A stretch of DNA of 64,000 bases, from NCBI RefSeq assembly GCF_003472385.1, contig NZ_QRLV01000002.1:62001-126000 (forward strand), in the 5' to 3' direction. The notes under the pieces were generated by a model, which had not been told where the DNA came from, ran no database searches, and worked only from the letters and a program-made list of their open reading frames with translations. The first letter of the stretch is position 1. Each line of letters begins with the position of its first letter. The DNA comes from Sutterella sp. AM11-39. GTDB lineage: Bacteria > Pseudomonadota > Gammaproteobacteria > Burkholderiales > Burkholderiaceae_F. The position numbers and the translations under genes were made by a program. Shown here in pieces: positions 26,204 to 35,825 of the stretch.

Positions 26204-27862
26204 ATGGCTCAGAACCCTGAATTCAAGTACGCGCCGATGTTCCAGCTCGGCGAAGACAAGACGGAGTACTACCTGCTCACCAAAGACTATGTGTCCGAAG
26301 GTGAATTCGAGGGCCATAAGATCGTCAAGGTGCAGCCTGAAGCACTGACGATGCTTTCCAAGCAGTGCTTCCACGACGCCAACTTCCTGTTGCGTCGCGC
26401 ACACAACGAACAGGTTGCCAAGATTCTTAAGGATCCGGAAGCCAGCGAAAACGACAAGTATGTCGCTCTGACCTTCCTGCGCAACGCCGAGTCCGCCGCC
26501 AAGGGCATCCTGCCGCTGTGCCAGGACACCGGTACGGCCATCATCCACGGCGAAAAGGGTCAGAACGTTTGGACCGGCTTCTGCGATGAAGAAGCTCTTT
26601 CCCGCGGCGTTTACGAAACCTACACGGAAGATGCCCTGCGTTATTCCCAGAACGCACCTCTTTCGATGTACGAAGAAAAGAACACCCGTTGCAACCTGCC
26701 GGCTCAAATCGACATCGAAGCAACCGAAGGCGGCGAATACAAGTTCCTGTGCGTGGTCAAGGGCGGCGGCTCTGCCAACAAGTCCTACCTCTTCCAGGAA
26801 ACCAAGGCCATTTTGAATCCGGCCACGCTCGTGCCCTACCTCGTCAACAAGATGAAGACGTTGGGTACGGCTGCCTGCCCGCCCTATCACATCGCTTTTG
26901 TGATCGGCGGCACGACGGCCGAGCGCACGATGCTTACCGTCAAGCTCGCTTCCACGCACTACTACGACGAGCTGCCCACCACGGGCGACGAAACCGGCCG
27001 CGCCTTCCGCGACCTCGAACTCGAACAGAAGCTCTTTGAAGAAGCCTGCAACATCGGCTTGGGTGCTCAGTTCGGCGGCAAGTATATGGCTCACGACATC
27101 CGCGTGATCCGCCTGCCGCGTCACGGTGCCAGCTGCCCGGTCGGCATGGGCGTAAGCTGCTCGGCTGACCGCAACATCAAGGCCAAGATCAACAAGGACG
27201 GCGTCTGGATTGAAAAACTCGACACCAACCCGGGAGAGTTGATCCCCGAAGAACTTCGCCGTCCGGGCGAAGGCGGCCAGATCAACATTGATCTGAACCG
27301 TCCGATGGCCGAAGTGTGCAAGGAACTCTCGAAGTACCCGGTTTCCACCCGCGTGAACCTCTCCGGCACGATCATCGTCGCCCGCGACATCGCTCACGCC
27401 CGCATGAAGGAACTCATCGAAGCCGGTAAGGGTCTGCCGCAGTACGTCAAGGATCACCCGATCCTCTACGCAGGTCCCGCCAAGACGCCGGAAGGCTACG
27501 CTTGCGGCTCCATGGGCCCGACCACGGCTCAGCGCATGGACCCCTACGTTGACCTCTTCCAGGAAAACGGCGGCTCGCTGGTGATGATTGCTAAGGGCAA
27601 CCGCACCCAGGCCGTAACGGACGCCTGCAAGAAGCACGGCGGCTTCTACCTGGGCACGATCGGCGGCGTGGCTGCTGTTCTGTCGGCAAGCTCGATCAAG
27701 AGCATCGAATGTGTCGAATGGCCCGAACTCGGCATGGAAGCCGTCTATAAGATCGAAGTGGTCGACTTCCCGGCCTTCATCCTCGTTGACGACAAGGGCA
27801 ACGACTTCTTCAAGCAGTTGAAGCCGCGCAACGAAATCAAGTGCGAATGCTGCAAGAAGTAA
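26204..27862 (+). CDS. Class I (iron-sulfur) fumarate hydratase
   Basis: A 552-residue enzyme interconverting fumarate and malate. It covers both the N-terminal catalytic half and the C-terminal beta half of FumA/FumB-type class I fumarases. The [4Fe-4S] ligands are probably Cys in [10 protein letters not shown] (about 106), in [17 protein letters not shown] (about 311-318), and a later Cys. Substrate motif [15 protein letters not shown] lies near residue 425. Strong Shine-Dalgarno AGGAG. Monocistronic, ending in a row of three hairpins. Together with the DcuA-type carrier downstream it fits anaerobic malate/aspartate to fumarate respiration. Confidence 0.95.
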   Translation: MAQNPEFKYAPMFQLGEDKTEYYLLTKDYVSEGEFEGHKIVKVQPEALTMLSKQCFHDANFLLRRAHNEQVAKILKDPEASENDKYVALTFLRNAESAAKGILPLCQDTGTAIIHGEKGQNVWTGFCDEEALSRGVYETYTEDALRYSQNAPLSMYEEKNTRCNLPAQIDIEATEGGEYKFLCVVKGGGSANKSYLFQETKAILNPATLVPYLVNKMKTLGTAACPPYHIAFVIGGTTAERTMLTVKLASTHYYDELPTTGDETGRAFRDLELEQKLFEEACNIGLGAQFGGKYMAHDIRVIRLPRHGASCPVGMGVSCSADRNIKAKINKDGVWIEKLDTNPGELIPEELRRPGEGGQINIDLNRPMAEVCKELSKYPVSTRVNLSGTIIVARDIAHARMKELIEAGKGLPQYVKDHPILYAGPAKTPEGYACGSMGPTTAQRMDPYVDLFQENGGSLVMIAKGNRTQAVTDACKKHGGFYLGTIGGVAAVLSASSIKSIECVEWPELGMEAVYKIEVVDFPAFILVDDKGNDFFKQLKPRNEIKCECCKK

Positions 27863-27872
27863 TTCGCTGACT

Positions 27873-27979
27873 GTGCGGCACCGGTAAAAAACGGCGCCGC
27901 ACGTACAAGCAGGTCACGGCCCAAGAGCCGTGCTTCAAGCCCCGCCGGATGGTCCCTTTCGTCCGCGCGGGGATTTTTT
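27873..27979 (+). terminator. Triple hairpin with terminator after fumarase
   Basis: Three stems follow one another: GTGCGGC/GCCGCAC (27873-27902), CACGGC/GCCGTG (27915-27932), and CCCCGC/GCGGGG (27940-27972), the last followed by ATTTTTT. The third is a rho-independent terminator. The first two may protect the transcript 3' end. Confidence 0.8.
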
Positions 27980-28025
27980 CGTGTGCAGGCTACAATGCAT
28001 TGTTAACCGTAAACAAACGCTTGCC

Positions 28026-28340
28026 ATGACCTACGAAAACATTTCTCCGTCCGAAGCCAAGTCCCGCATGGATGCCGACCCTGAAGCCGTCATCGTTGAC
28101 GTTCGTCGCCCCGACGAGTTTGTCACGGGACATATCCCGGGCGCCCTCAACGTGCCGCTTGCCGACATTCAGGACGGCAACATTCCACCTTGCTTGGCCG
28201 ACAAAAACGCCGTCTACCTCATCTATTGCCGCAGCGGAGTGCGCAGCGTGACGGCTGCCGTTGCTCTCGAGAAAATGGGCTACACACATCTGGCCAACTT
28301 CGGAGGTATCCTCGATTGGCCGTACGAAATCGAGCACTAA
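28026..28340 (+). CDS. Single-domain rhodanese
   Basis: A 104-residue rhodanese-like sulfurtransferase. The active-site loop is YCRSGVRS (Cys near residue 68), preceded by the fold motifs VIVDVRRPDEFVTGHIPGALNVPL. It has no signal peptide, so cytoplasmic. Such proteins move sulfane sulfur from thiosulfate or persulfides to cyanide or thiol acceptors. The start is ATG 28026; it is a lone gene between two terminators. Specific sulfur partner unknown. Confidence 0.92.
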   Translation: MTYENISPSEAKSRMDADPEAVIVDVRRPDEFVTGHIPGALNVPLADIQDGNIPPCLADKNAVYLIYCRSGVRSVTAAVALEKMGYTHLANFGGILDWPYEIEH

Positions 28341-28402
28341 GAAGGCGTTTGCGAACTACTTCCTAAGGAGTAATCCTTATTCTCCGTTTCACCTTGCAGA
28401 AA

Positions 28403-28437
28403 AGGCACCGGTTGTTACATTTCCGGTGTCTTTTTTG
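28403..28437 (+). terminator. Terminator after the rhodanese gene
   Basis: AGGCACCGG (28403-28411) and CCGGTGTCT (28423-28431) form a nine-pair stem with one G-T pair, followed by a T-run. Confidence 0.8.
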
Positions 28438-28579
28438 CCTCTGTCAGCCACCGACAGTTACAAATTCAGAGTCACTGTCGGATTCTCGTAAACCCGCAAT
28501 CTTTCAGGGTTTTTCACGATTTTTTAACGTCGTGGAGTACAAAATTCTTCAAACTTTTCTTAACAATTAGACAAAGATC

Positions 28580-28597
28580 AAATGTTGTTCAACATTT
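28580..28597. promoter_or_regulatory. Palindromic operator candidate before the C4-dicarboxylate transporter
   Basis: AAATGTTG TT CAACATTT is a perfect inverted repeat with eight-base arms, 63 bases before the transporter ATG. An FNR-like right half (ATCAA) overlaps its left edge (28577-28581), with a weak left half TAGAC. The region 28341-28660 otherwise holds only the rhodanese terminator and AT-rich promoter-like sequence. Confidence 0.5.
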
Positions 28598-28660
28598 ACA
28601 CCTTAGTTGTACCTCCAAAGAGGATAATTCCACCGTCCCAAAATATCTAGGAGACAAACA

Positions 28661-30004
28661 ATGATTGGATTTGACTTCTGGGTGCAGCTGTTTGTGCTGC
28701 TCGCCTGCTTGTTCTACGCTGCACCTCGCGGCGGTATGACCCTCGGTTTGATGGGCGGTATCGGCCTCATCATCTTCATCTTCGGCTTCGGCCTCAAGCC
28801 CGGTAAGCCTCCGGTTGACGTTATTCTGACCATTATGGCTGTGGTCTGCGCGGGCGCTACCCTTCAGGCTGCCGGCGGTCTTGACTGCCTGCTGTCGATC
28901 GCTGAAAAGATTCTTCGTAATCATCCGCGCTTCGTTTGCTACCTCGCTCCGTATCTTTGCTGGTTCCTGACGGTTCTCTGCGGTACGGGTCACGTTGTTT
29001 ACACGATGCTGCCCATTATTTATGACGTGGCCATCAAGAACAACATCCGTCCGGAACGCCCGATGGCTGCTTCCACGATCGCCGCTCAAATGGGCGTGAT
29101 CTGCTCGCCGGCTGCTGTGGCTGCTGTGTCGATAGTGGCTTTGCTTGACGGCCAGTTGGTCGGCGGCCAGCCCTTCAGCTTCCCGCAGTTGTTCGCCATC
29201 GTGATCCCGGCCGCTATCGTCGGTCTGTTCATGGTTGGCACCTTCTCCGTGTTCCGCGGCAAGGACCTCGACAAGGACGAAAAGTTCCAGGCCTTGATTG
29301 CTGATCCGGAACAGCGCAAGTATGTCTATGGTGAAACCACCACTCTGATCGGTGTTAAGTTCACCAAGCAGCAGTGGGCTAGCCTCTGGATCTTCCTCTG
29401 CACCGTGGCTGTCGTGGCCGTTCTCGGCTCCGTTCCCGAACTCCGCCCGATGGTTGGCAAGAAGCGCCTGTCGATGACCCTCGTCATCCAGATGTTCATG
29501 TTGCTGGCCGGTATCCTGATGGTCATGTTCTGCGGCGCTAAGCAGATCAACAAGACCAACGTGTTCAACGCCGGTATGGTTGCTATCGTTTCCGTGTACG
29601 GCGTTGCCTGGATGTCCGACACGATGTTCTCGAACCACCTGCCCGACCTGAAGGCTGCTCTGACCGGCTGGATGCAGTCCGCTCCCTGGACCTTCGGTAT
29701 CGTGCTGCTGTTGGTTTCCAAGCTCGTGAACTCTCAGGCTGCCGCTGTGGCCATCGTGGTTCCGGTTGCTATCGGTATTGGTACGCCTCCCGGTGTGATC
29801 GTTGCCATGGCCTCCGCCGCCTACGGTTACTACATCCTGCCGACCTACCCGTCTGACCTTGCTGCTCTGACGTTCGACCGCTCCGGTACGACCCACATCG
29901 GCAAGTTCGTGATCAACCACTCCTTCATCCTTCCGGGTCTGATTGGTGTGATCACCGCCGTGATCGTTGGCTGGTGCCTCGGCTTGGCATACGGCTACAT
30001 CTAA
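28661..30004 (+). CDS. Anaerobic C4-dicarboxylate transporter (DcuA/DcuB family)
   Basis: A 447-residue inner-membrane carrier with about ten to twelve hydrophobic segments. It begins [25 protein letters not shown] and carries the Dcu family stretch [20 protein letters not shown]. Dcu carriers exchange external fumarate, malate or aspartate for succinate during fumarate respiration. The Shine-Dalgarno AGGAGA is clear and usage of frequent codons suggests high expression. It is preceded by a palindromic operator candidate and followed by two hairpins. DcuA versus DcuB cannot be decided by eye. Confidence 0.92.
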   Translation: MIGFDFWVQLFVLLACLFYAAPRGGMTLGLMGGIGLIIFIFGFGLKPGKPPVDVILTIMAVVCAGATLQAAGGLDCLLSIAEKILRNHPRFVCYLAPYLCWFLTVLCGTGHVVYTMLPIIYDVAIKNNIRPERPMAASTIAAQMGVICSPAAVAAVSIVALLDGQLVGGQPFSFPQLFAIVIPAAIVGLFMVGTFSVFRGKDLDKDEKFQALIADPEQRKYVYGETTTLIGVKFTKQQWASLWIFLCTVAVVAVLGSVPELRPMVGKKRLSMTLVIQMFMLLAGILMVMFCGAKQINKTNVFNAGMVAIVSVYGVAWMSDTMFSNHLPDLKAALTGWMQSAPWTFGIVLLLVSKLVNSQAAAVAIVVPVAIGIGTPPGVIVAMASAAYGYYILPTYPSDLAALTFDRSGTTHIGKFVINHSFILPGLIGVITAVIVGWCLGLAYGYI

Positions 30005-30048
30005 AAAAACAACAACATCTACCTGTAGAGTTTTGGGACAGGGGATGA

Positions 30049-30113
30049 GCAGGTTCGGGGTCTTCCCGAACCTGCCAAAACAAAAAAACGGAGTCTTCGG
30101 ACTCCGTTTTTTT
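30049..30113 (+). terminator. Two tandem hairpins, the second a strong terminator
   Basis: GCAGGTTCGGG/CCCGAACCTGC (30049-30075) forms an 11-pair stem. ACGGAGTC-TTCG-GACTCCGT (30088-30107) follows with a TTCG tetraloop and seven T residues; A residues on the other side make it potentially bidirectional. Confidence 0.88.
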
Positions 30114-30195
30114 GTATCTATTGATCCGTACAGCGTTATTCCTTTTGAGGAACAAATGGCCTGCTGACAGACCAGGCCAATTTACGCGCACAGGC

Positions 30196-30209
30196 TTGAT
30201 TTGACTCAA
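30196..30209. promoter_or_regulatory. FNR-like box upstream of napD
   Basis: TTGATttgaCTCAA matches the FNR consensus TTGATnnnnATCAA at nine of ten conserved positions. It lies 104 bases before the napD ATG, compatible with a class II position if the transcript starts near 30245. The rest of 30114-30312 shows no gene. Confidence 0.5.
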
Positions 30210-30312
30210 AATTTCTTTACTTATTGAACTTCTCCGATCTTCAAAAATCAGTAAATTAGCAGTTACTGTGCGTAGAACAAAACACAACGTCGCAGCAAGG
30301 AGAGACCCCCCG

Positions 30313-30558
30313 ATGTTTTATTCCGGTCTGGTGGTGACCTGCAAGCCCGGTCAGTTCGAATCTGTCGGCGAAGCGCTCAAATCGCTTCCCGTCGAAGTTC
30401 ATCAATCCGATGCGGCTTCCGGCCGCTATGTCGTCGTTCTTGAAGAACCCTCGGTCGAAGCTGAAACCGAACGGTTCCGCGCCATTCAAATGTTGCCGTT
30501 CGTTGCTGATGTCAGTCTCATCGTTCACCGCAACGAACCGGACGATGACACAAACTGA
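30313..30558 (+). CDS. napD: NapD chaperone for periplasmic nitrate reductase
   Basis: An 81-residue protein with the NapD ferredoxin-like fold pattern: FYSGLVVTCKPG at the start, SGRYVVVLEEPS in the middle, and PFVADVSLIVHR near the end. NapD binds the Tat signal of NapA and delays its export until the cofactor is loaded. AGGAG is about eleven bases before the ATG. It heads the nap gene group, 152 bases before napA. Confidence 0.9.
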   Translation: MFYSGLVVTCKPGQFESVGEALKSLPVEVHQSDAASGRYVVVLEEPSVEAETERFRAIQMLPFVADVSLIVHRNEPDDDTN

Positions 30559-30710
30559 TTTCTTTCTTCAATTTTTTCAACCGGCGCCGAGTTCAACAAC
30601 CACAATAAAACTTCGGTGCTCCTCAAAAAAAGCTGTTCTTCATAAGTCACCGATCGGTCTTCGGATCGAAATCTGAGATTGCTTCGGTGCATCTGCCCAG
30701 GAGAGAAAAT

Positions 30711-33452
30711 ATGGCTCAAAAGAAAGTCATTCCCATCTCAAGACGAGAACTCTTAAAAACGGGGGTTGCTGCCACCGCCGCCATGTCGGTGGGCTTGCCC
30801 GTGACGCAGGCGTGCGCGCAGGCCGCTCAGGCCGCTGATGCCGGGATTGAATGGCACAAGGGCGTCTGCCGCTTCTGCGGTACCGGCTGCGGTCTGCAAG
30901 TCGGCACGATGAACGGCCGCATCGTCGCCACGAAAGGCGACCCGGATGCTCCCGTCAATCGCGGCCTGAACTGCATCAAGGGCTACTTCAACGCCAAGAT
31001 CCTCTACGGTCAGGATCGTCTGACGCGCCCGCTCATGCGCATGAAGGACGGCAAGTTCGACAAGAACGGTCAGTTCGTGGCCGTGAGCTGGGAACAGGCC
31101 TTCGACGAAATGGAACGCCAGTTCCGCCGTATCTACCAAACCAAGGGACCGGAAGGCGTAGCCATCATCGGTTCGGGGCAGTACACGATTCCCGAAGCCT
31201 ACACGGCTTCCAAGCTCCTGAAGGCCGGCTTCCGCTCCAACAACATCGACCCCAACGCTCGTCTTTGCATGGCTTCCGCCGTGGTGGGCTTCTACCAGAC
31301 CTTCGGCGTGGACGAACCGATGAACGTCTACGATGACATCGAAAAATGCAACGCGATGGTTCTCTGGGGCAACAACATGGCCGAAGCGCACCCGGTTCTC
31401 TGGAGCCGCGTGACCGACCGCAAGCTCACGCATAAAGACACCCGTATCGTCAACGTGACGACGCACTCGAACCTGTCCTCGGGCATGGCCGATATCGAAA
31501 TCATCTTCAAGCCCAATACGGACCTCGCGATCCTCAACTACCTGGCTCGCGAAATCGTCCGCCGCAAGGCTTATAACGAAAAGTTCGTGAAAGACCACTG
31601 CGTCTTTGCCACCGGTACGGTCGACATCGGTTACGGCATGCGTCCGACCGACAAGTTCGCCTTTGAAGCCGAAAAGGACATTCAGGCCAAGCAAAAGAAG
31701 ATCATTCTGACCGAAGCCGAAGCGATCGGCCAGCGCCGCAAGGCCGGTATTGAAGTCGAACAAAAGCAAGTTGCTGCCGCCGGCGGCCACTGGCACATCT
31801 CATTTGAAGAATTCAAGCGCGGACTTGAACCCTATACGCTTGACTTCGTTGCCAAGCTCGCCAAAGGTGATCCGGACGAATCCCTCGAAAGTTTCAAGAA
31901 GAAGCTCGTTGCTCTGGCAGACATCTATTGCGACGCCAAGCGCGACATCCTCTCCTTCTGGTGCATGGGTGTCAACCAGCACGTGCGCGGCGTGTGGGTG
32001 AACGAACAGATCTACGCTCTGCATCTGCTCACCGCCAAGCAGGGCCGTCCCGGCAATGGCGCCTTCTCGCTCACCGGCCAACCCTCGGCCTGTGGTTCAG
32101 CCCGTGAAGTCGGCGCTTTCTCGCACCGTCTGCCCTCCGACATGCTCGTGGGCAATCCCGCTCATCACAAGAAGACCGAAAAACTCTGGCGTGTTCCCGA
32201 GGGCACGCTCAACCCCGTGCTCGGCAAGCCCATTATGGGGCTGTTGCGCGGTCTTGAAGACGGTTCGGTCAACTTCCTGTGGACGCAAGTGGTCAATGTC
32301 TTTCAGTCGGCACCGAACTCCAACCATTGGCTCAAGGCCGCCCGCAAGCCCGAGAATTTCGTCGTTGTCTCCGACGTCTATCCGACCCTTTCGGCCAAGG
32401 TTGCTGACCTGATTCTTCCCACCGCCATGATCTTCGAAAAGTGGGGGCTGTACGGCAACGCCGAACGCCGCACGCAGGGTTGGGCTCAGATGGTCGAACC
32501 TGTGGGCGAAGCCATGAGCGACGTGGCCACCATGCTCGAATTCTCCAAACGCTTCAAGATCTCCGAGTGTTGGGGCGAAAAGCAGGTCGCCGGCGGCAAG
32601 AAGACACTGCCTGACGTGCTCGGCAAAGCCAAGGAAATGGGCATCAATCCGGATGCTTCCCTCTTTGACGTGCTCTTTGCCGGCATGCCCGAAACCAAGC
32701 AGTGCCCGTGGCCCGATCCGAAGTATCCGGGCAAACAATGCTGCACGGCAAAGGCTCTGGGTCTCGATTGGTTCCCGGAAAAGGCTCTCTTTACCGAATA
32801 CCGTCAGTTCACGCTCGGCGACGGTCACGATCTGGCCGACTTCGACACGTATCTCGATCCGAAGATCCGCGGTCTCACCTGGCCGGTTGTCAACGGCAAG
32901 CCCACGACGTACCGCTTCAACGCCGAATACGATCCGTATGTGAAAAACGGCGACTTCGAGTTCTACGGCAAGCTCATGAAGGCCATTCCTCAAGGCAACT
33001 TGGACGGCATCACCGACAAGACGCCCAAGCCCTTGCCCGGCCGCGCGAAGATCTTCTTCCGTCCGTTTGCCGAACCGGTTGAAAAGCCTGATTCCAACTA
33101 CGACCTGATGCTTTGCACGGGACGTATCCTGGAACACTGGCACACTGGCTCGATGACCCGTCGCGTGCCCGAACTGCACCGCGCTGCTCCGTCGGCCGTG
33201 CTCTATATGCACCCGACCGACGCTCAGAAGCGGGGGCTCAAGCGCAACGACGTTGCACAGATCACCAGCCGCCGCGGCAGCATCAAGGCTCTTGTTGAAA
33301 CACAAGGCCGCATGAAGATGCCGCGCGGCACGGTCTGGATGGCCTTCTTCGACGAATCGGTTCAAGTCAACAAGCTTTGCATTGACGCAACCGACCCGAT
33401 TTCGGCCGAACCCGACTTCAAGAAGTCCGCGGTTCGAGTCACGAAGGCCTAA
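30711..33452 (+). CDS. napA: Periplasmic nitrate reductase catalytic subunit
   Basis: A 913-residue molybdopterin enzyme reducing nitrate to nitrite in the periplasm. Tat signal SRRELLKTGVAATAAM at residues 9-24. [4Fe-4S] ligands in CRFCGTGCGL and NRGLNCIKG. The molybdenum ligand is the Cys of NARLCMASAVVGF (near residue 188). Length is within the usual NapA range; Epsilonproteobacterial NapA is similarly long (over 900), and an insert near residues 330-365 (rich in Lys/Glu/Gln) is also present here. ATG has AGGAGA upstream. It works with NapB and the NapGH quinol dehydrogenase downstream. Confidence 0.96.
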   Translation: MAQKKVIPISRRELLKTGVAATAAMSVGLPVTQACAQAAQAADAGIEWHKGVCRFCGTGCGLQVGTMNGRIVATKGDPDAPVNRGLNCIKGYFNAKILYGQDRLTRPLMRMKDGKFDKNGQFVAVSWEQAFDEMERQFRRIYQTKGPEGVAIIGSGQYTIPEAYTASKLLKAGFRSNNIDPNARLCMASAVVGFYQTFGVDEPMNVYDDIEKCNAMVLWGNNMAEAHPVLWSRVTDRKLTHKDTRIVNVTTHSNLSSGMADIEIIFKPNTDLAILNYLAREIVRRKAYNEKFVKDHCVFATGTVDIGYGMRPTDKFAFEAEKDIQAKQKKIILTEAEAIGQRRKAGIEVEQKQVAAAGGHWHISFEEFKRGLEPYTLDFVAKLAKGDPDESLESFKKKLVALADIYCDAKRDILSFWCMGVNQHVRGVWVNEQIYALHLLTAKQGRPGNGAFSLTGQPSACGSAREVGAFSHRLPSDMLVGNPAHHKKTEKLWRVPEGTLNPVLGKPIMGLLRGLEDGSVNFLWTQVVNVFQSAPNSNHWLKAARKPENFVVVSDVYPTLSAKVADLILPTAMIFEKWGLYGNAERRTQGWAQMVEPVGEAMSDVATMLEFSKRFKISECWGEKQVAGGKKTLPDVLGKAKEMGINPDASLFDVLFAGMPETKQCPWPDPKYPGKQCCTAKALGLDWFPEKALFTEYRQFTLGDGHDLADFDTYLDPKIRGLTWPVVNGKPTTYRFNAEYDPYVKNGDFEFYGKLMKAIPQGNLDGITDKTPKPLPGRAKIFFRPFAEPVEKPDSNYDLMLCTGRILEHWHTGSMTRRVPELHRAAPSAVLYMHPTDAQKRGLKRNDVAQITSRRGSIKALVETQGRMKMPRGTVWMAFFDESVQVNKLCIDATDPISAEPDFKKSAVRVTKA

Positions 33453-33566
33453 TCGGGCAACTTCGACACACGCGCTTATCTCTCTGAAGCCGTCTTGCTC
33501 ACGGCAGGACGGCTTCGGGAGAAAACTTCGGACAACAAGGCTTTTACGAAAACCCTCACTGACACG

Positions 33567-34334
33567 ATGACGATCAAAGCGACAAGACGTCAGGCTCTCG
33601 GCCTTCTTTTGGAAGGCGCAGGCGTAGCGGCTGCCGCAGGCGCCGGTCTTACGGCGTTCGTGGGAACCGCTAAGTCCAAGGGCTTTGAACCTCTGCCACC
33701 GGGCGCCGACGATGCCTTCTATGACAAATGCATCCGCTGCGGCCTGTGCGTCAAGGCCTGCCCCTACGACACGCTCAAGCTTGCCAAGCTCGCAGCCAAG
33801 GTTCCCTACGGAACCCCCTACTTCGAGCCTCGGAAGATTCCCTGCTACATGTGCGAGGACATCCCTTGCGTCAAGGTGTGCCCGTCGGGAGCGCTCGACC
33901 GAAAGCTCGGTTCGATCCGCAAGGCCCGCATGGGCATTGCCGCAATCGACCCCAACTCGTGCTTGAGCTGGCAAGGTCTGCGCTGCGAAGTCTGCTACCG
34001 CGACTGTCCGCTTCGAAACGAGGCGCTGCTCTTAAAGCCCCATCCGCGCGAATTGAGCAAACATGCCGTGTTCGTGCCCGTGATCGATCCCGATCACTGC
34101 ACCGGTTGCGGCTTGTGCGTCTACGGGTGTCCGACTCAGGTTCCGGCCATCAACATCATCGATCCAAAGACGTTCCTGGGCCGCATCGGCGAGCACTACC
34201 GTCTGGGTTGGCGTGAGGATCAGCCGCACCATCCGGGCAATCCGGCCGACAAACCCGAACTCAAGAAGCCGACTGCGCCGGCTGAGCCCGGCGGGCTTGA
34301 TTTTCTCAACAACATGGACGATCCGCTGCTATGA
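33567..34334 (+). CDS. napG: NapG ferredoxin-type quinol dehydrogenase subunit
   Basis: A 255-residue exported Fe-S protein. Tat-like signal ATRRQALGLLLEGAGVAAAAG. Four cysteine groups: CIRCGLCVKAC, CYMCEDIPCVKVC, CLSWQGLRCEVCYRDC and CTGCGLCVYGC, fitting four [4Fe-4S] clusters. With NapH it passes electrons from menaquinol toward NapA/NapB. ATG 33567 is chosen since it begins directly before the Tat motif, although no strong Shine-Dalgarno is seen. It overlaps napH by four bases. Confidence 0.93.
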   Translation: MTIKATRRQALGLLLEGAGVAAAAGAGLTAFVGTAKSKGFEPLPPGADDAFYDKCIRCGLCVKACPYDTLKLAKLAAKVPYGTPYFEPRKIPCYMCEDIPCVKVCPSGALDRKLGSIRKARMGIAAIDPNSCLSWQGLRCEVCYRDCPLRNEALLLKPHPRELSKHAVFVPVIDPDHCTGCGLCVYGCPTQVPAINIIDPKTFLGRIGEHYRLGWREDQPHHPGNPADKPELKKPTAPAEPGGLDFLNNMDDPLL

Positions 34335-35218
34335 GTCAAAAGACCTCTTTACCTGCGGTTTCGCCGCAGAAAATCAAGTCGCGCATGTTGGCGCTCAGTA
34401 TGGCTCGCCGCTTCGTGCAGCTAGCCGTGCTCGCGCTTTTCATCGGTACTGTTCGGCTGGGCTGGACGCTACTGGGCGAACCGCTTTTAAACGGTACGCT
34501 CACAAGTTCGCTCATTGCCGGCTCCGTTCCCATGTCAGACCCGTTTGCGCTCCTGCAAAAGCTTTTTGCCGGGCACAAACCGGAACTCACCATGGTGACG
34601 GGCGCACTCATCGTGCTGGCGATCTACGTGATTGCCGGCGGTCGCGCGTTTTGCGCCTGGGTCTGCCCGATGAACATCGTCACCGACGCCGCCTACAGTG
34701 CGCGCAAGTCGCTCAACGTCCCGGCCTCGAGCCTGCGTCTGTCTCGCCACGCACGCTACGCGCTTGCCGCGGCAGCGCTGCTTGCTTCGGCCGTCTCCGG
34801 CACTGCTGCCTTTGAATGGGTAAGTCCTCAAGCCTTCCTGTGGCGCGAACTTATCTGGGGCGTCGGAGCGGGACTTATCGCGGCCGTCACGGGCGTCTTT
34901 GCGCTGGATCTTCTGCTTCTTGAACGCGGCTGGTGCGGTCATCTGTGTCCGCTCGGCGCCTTCTGGTCCGTCGTCGGCAAGGTTGGCGTCGTAAAGCCGA
35001 TCTTTGACAACGACCGCTGCACCAAATGCGGCGATTGTCTGCGCGTGTGTCCCGAAGCCCACGTACTCAATTTCAAGCTCGCGGCTCAACGAGGCTTCAT
35101 CGCCTCGGGCGAGTGCACCAACTGCGGTCGGTGCGCTGCCGTGTGCCCCGAAAACGCCATTCGATTCGCCACGCGTTTTCAAGCCAAGCCGCAAGCAACA
35201 GAACCGAACAACGAGTAA
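34331..35218 (+). CDS. napH: NapH membrane quinol dehydrogenase subunit
   Basis: A 295-residue inner-membrane protein: four hydrophobic segments, two CxxxCP motifs (FCAWVCPMN and WCGHLCPLG), and C-terminal clusters CTKCGDCLRVC and CTNCGRCAAVC. These are the hallmarks of NapH. ATGA overlap with napG. It probably oxidises menaquinol and feeds NapG; no NapC gene is present here to provide the alternative route. Confidence 0.94.
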   Translation: MSQKTSLPAVSPQKIKSRMLALSMARRFVQLAVLALFIGTVRLGWTLLGEPLLNGTLTSSLIAGSVPMSDPFALLQKLFAGHKPELTMVTGALIVLAIYVIAGGRAFCAWVCPMNIVTDAAYSARKSLNVPASSLRLSRHARYALAAAALLASAVSGTAAFEWVSPQAFLWRELIWGVGAGLIAAVTGVFALDLLLLERGWCGHLCPLGAFWSVVGKVGVVKPIFDNDRCTKCGDCLRVCPEAHVLNFKLAAQRGFIASGECTNCGRCAAVCPENAIRFATRFQAKPQATEPNNE

Positions 35219-35237
35219 AGAATTTTTGGAGTGAGCC

Positions 35238-35669
35238 ATGAAAAAATTGATTTTGACAGCCGTCCTTTCCGTCGCCGCAGGCGTTGCCATCACGGCCTGC
35301 GCCGTGCAGCAGCCCGTCGACATCAACAAGATGAGTCTGGAAAAGACGAGCCCCTTTGAAACGCCGACGCCGAAAGCCTACGGCGAAAACGCGGGGCTTT
35401 ACCGTGAAACTCAGATGGGCATGCCGGCGATGATTCCGCACGCAATCAACAACTTCAAGATCACGCGCGAAAACAACCCCTGCATCATGTGCCACGGCAA
35501 TCAGGCAAAGATCGGCGCGGCTAAGGTAAAGGGCGAAGCCACCGCCATGCCTGCCACCCACTGGACGAAGGTCGACGGCAAACTCGTCGTGTCTGCCTCG
35601 CGCCACGAATGCCTGCTGTGCCACGCTACGCAGGCCGATGTGCAGCCGCTCGTGGGTACTGTCCACTAA
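35238..35669 (+). CDS. napB: NapB dihaem cytochrome c subunit
   Basis: A 143-residue exported cytochrome with two haem motifs, CIMCH (near residue 83) and CLLCH (near 126). The signal peptide MKKLILTAVLSVAAGVAITAC ends in Cys, so a lipobox-like cleavage is possible but weak. Conserved NapB stretch PFETPTPKAYGENAGLYRETQMGMPAMIPH lies between. It delivers electrons to the Fe-S cluster of NapA. It is the last gene of the nap group, 20 bases after napH. Confidence 0.94.
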   Translation: MKKLILTAVLSVAAGVAITACAVQQPVDINKMSLEKTSPFETPTPKAYGENAGLYRETQMGMPAMIPHAINNFKITRENNPCIMCHGNQAKIGAAKVKGEATAMPATHWTKVDGKLVVSASRHECLLCHATQADVQPLVGTVH

Positions 35670-35825
35670 AATTCGATCTCAGATGATCTGACGGTGCCGC
35701 AAGATTGCGGCACCCGTTTGCACATCGCGGCATCAAACCCGCCGTTAACGGCTTTTCTCAAGGTCGGCGGAGGGTTTGGGGCCGCGAGTTTCATTTTGTC
35801 TTCCCTTTTTTCAAGGATTTTTGCG

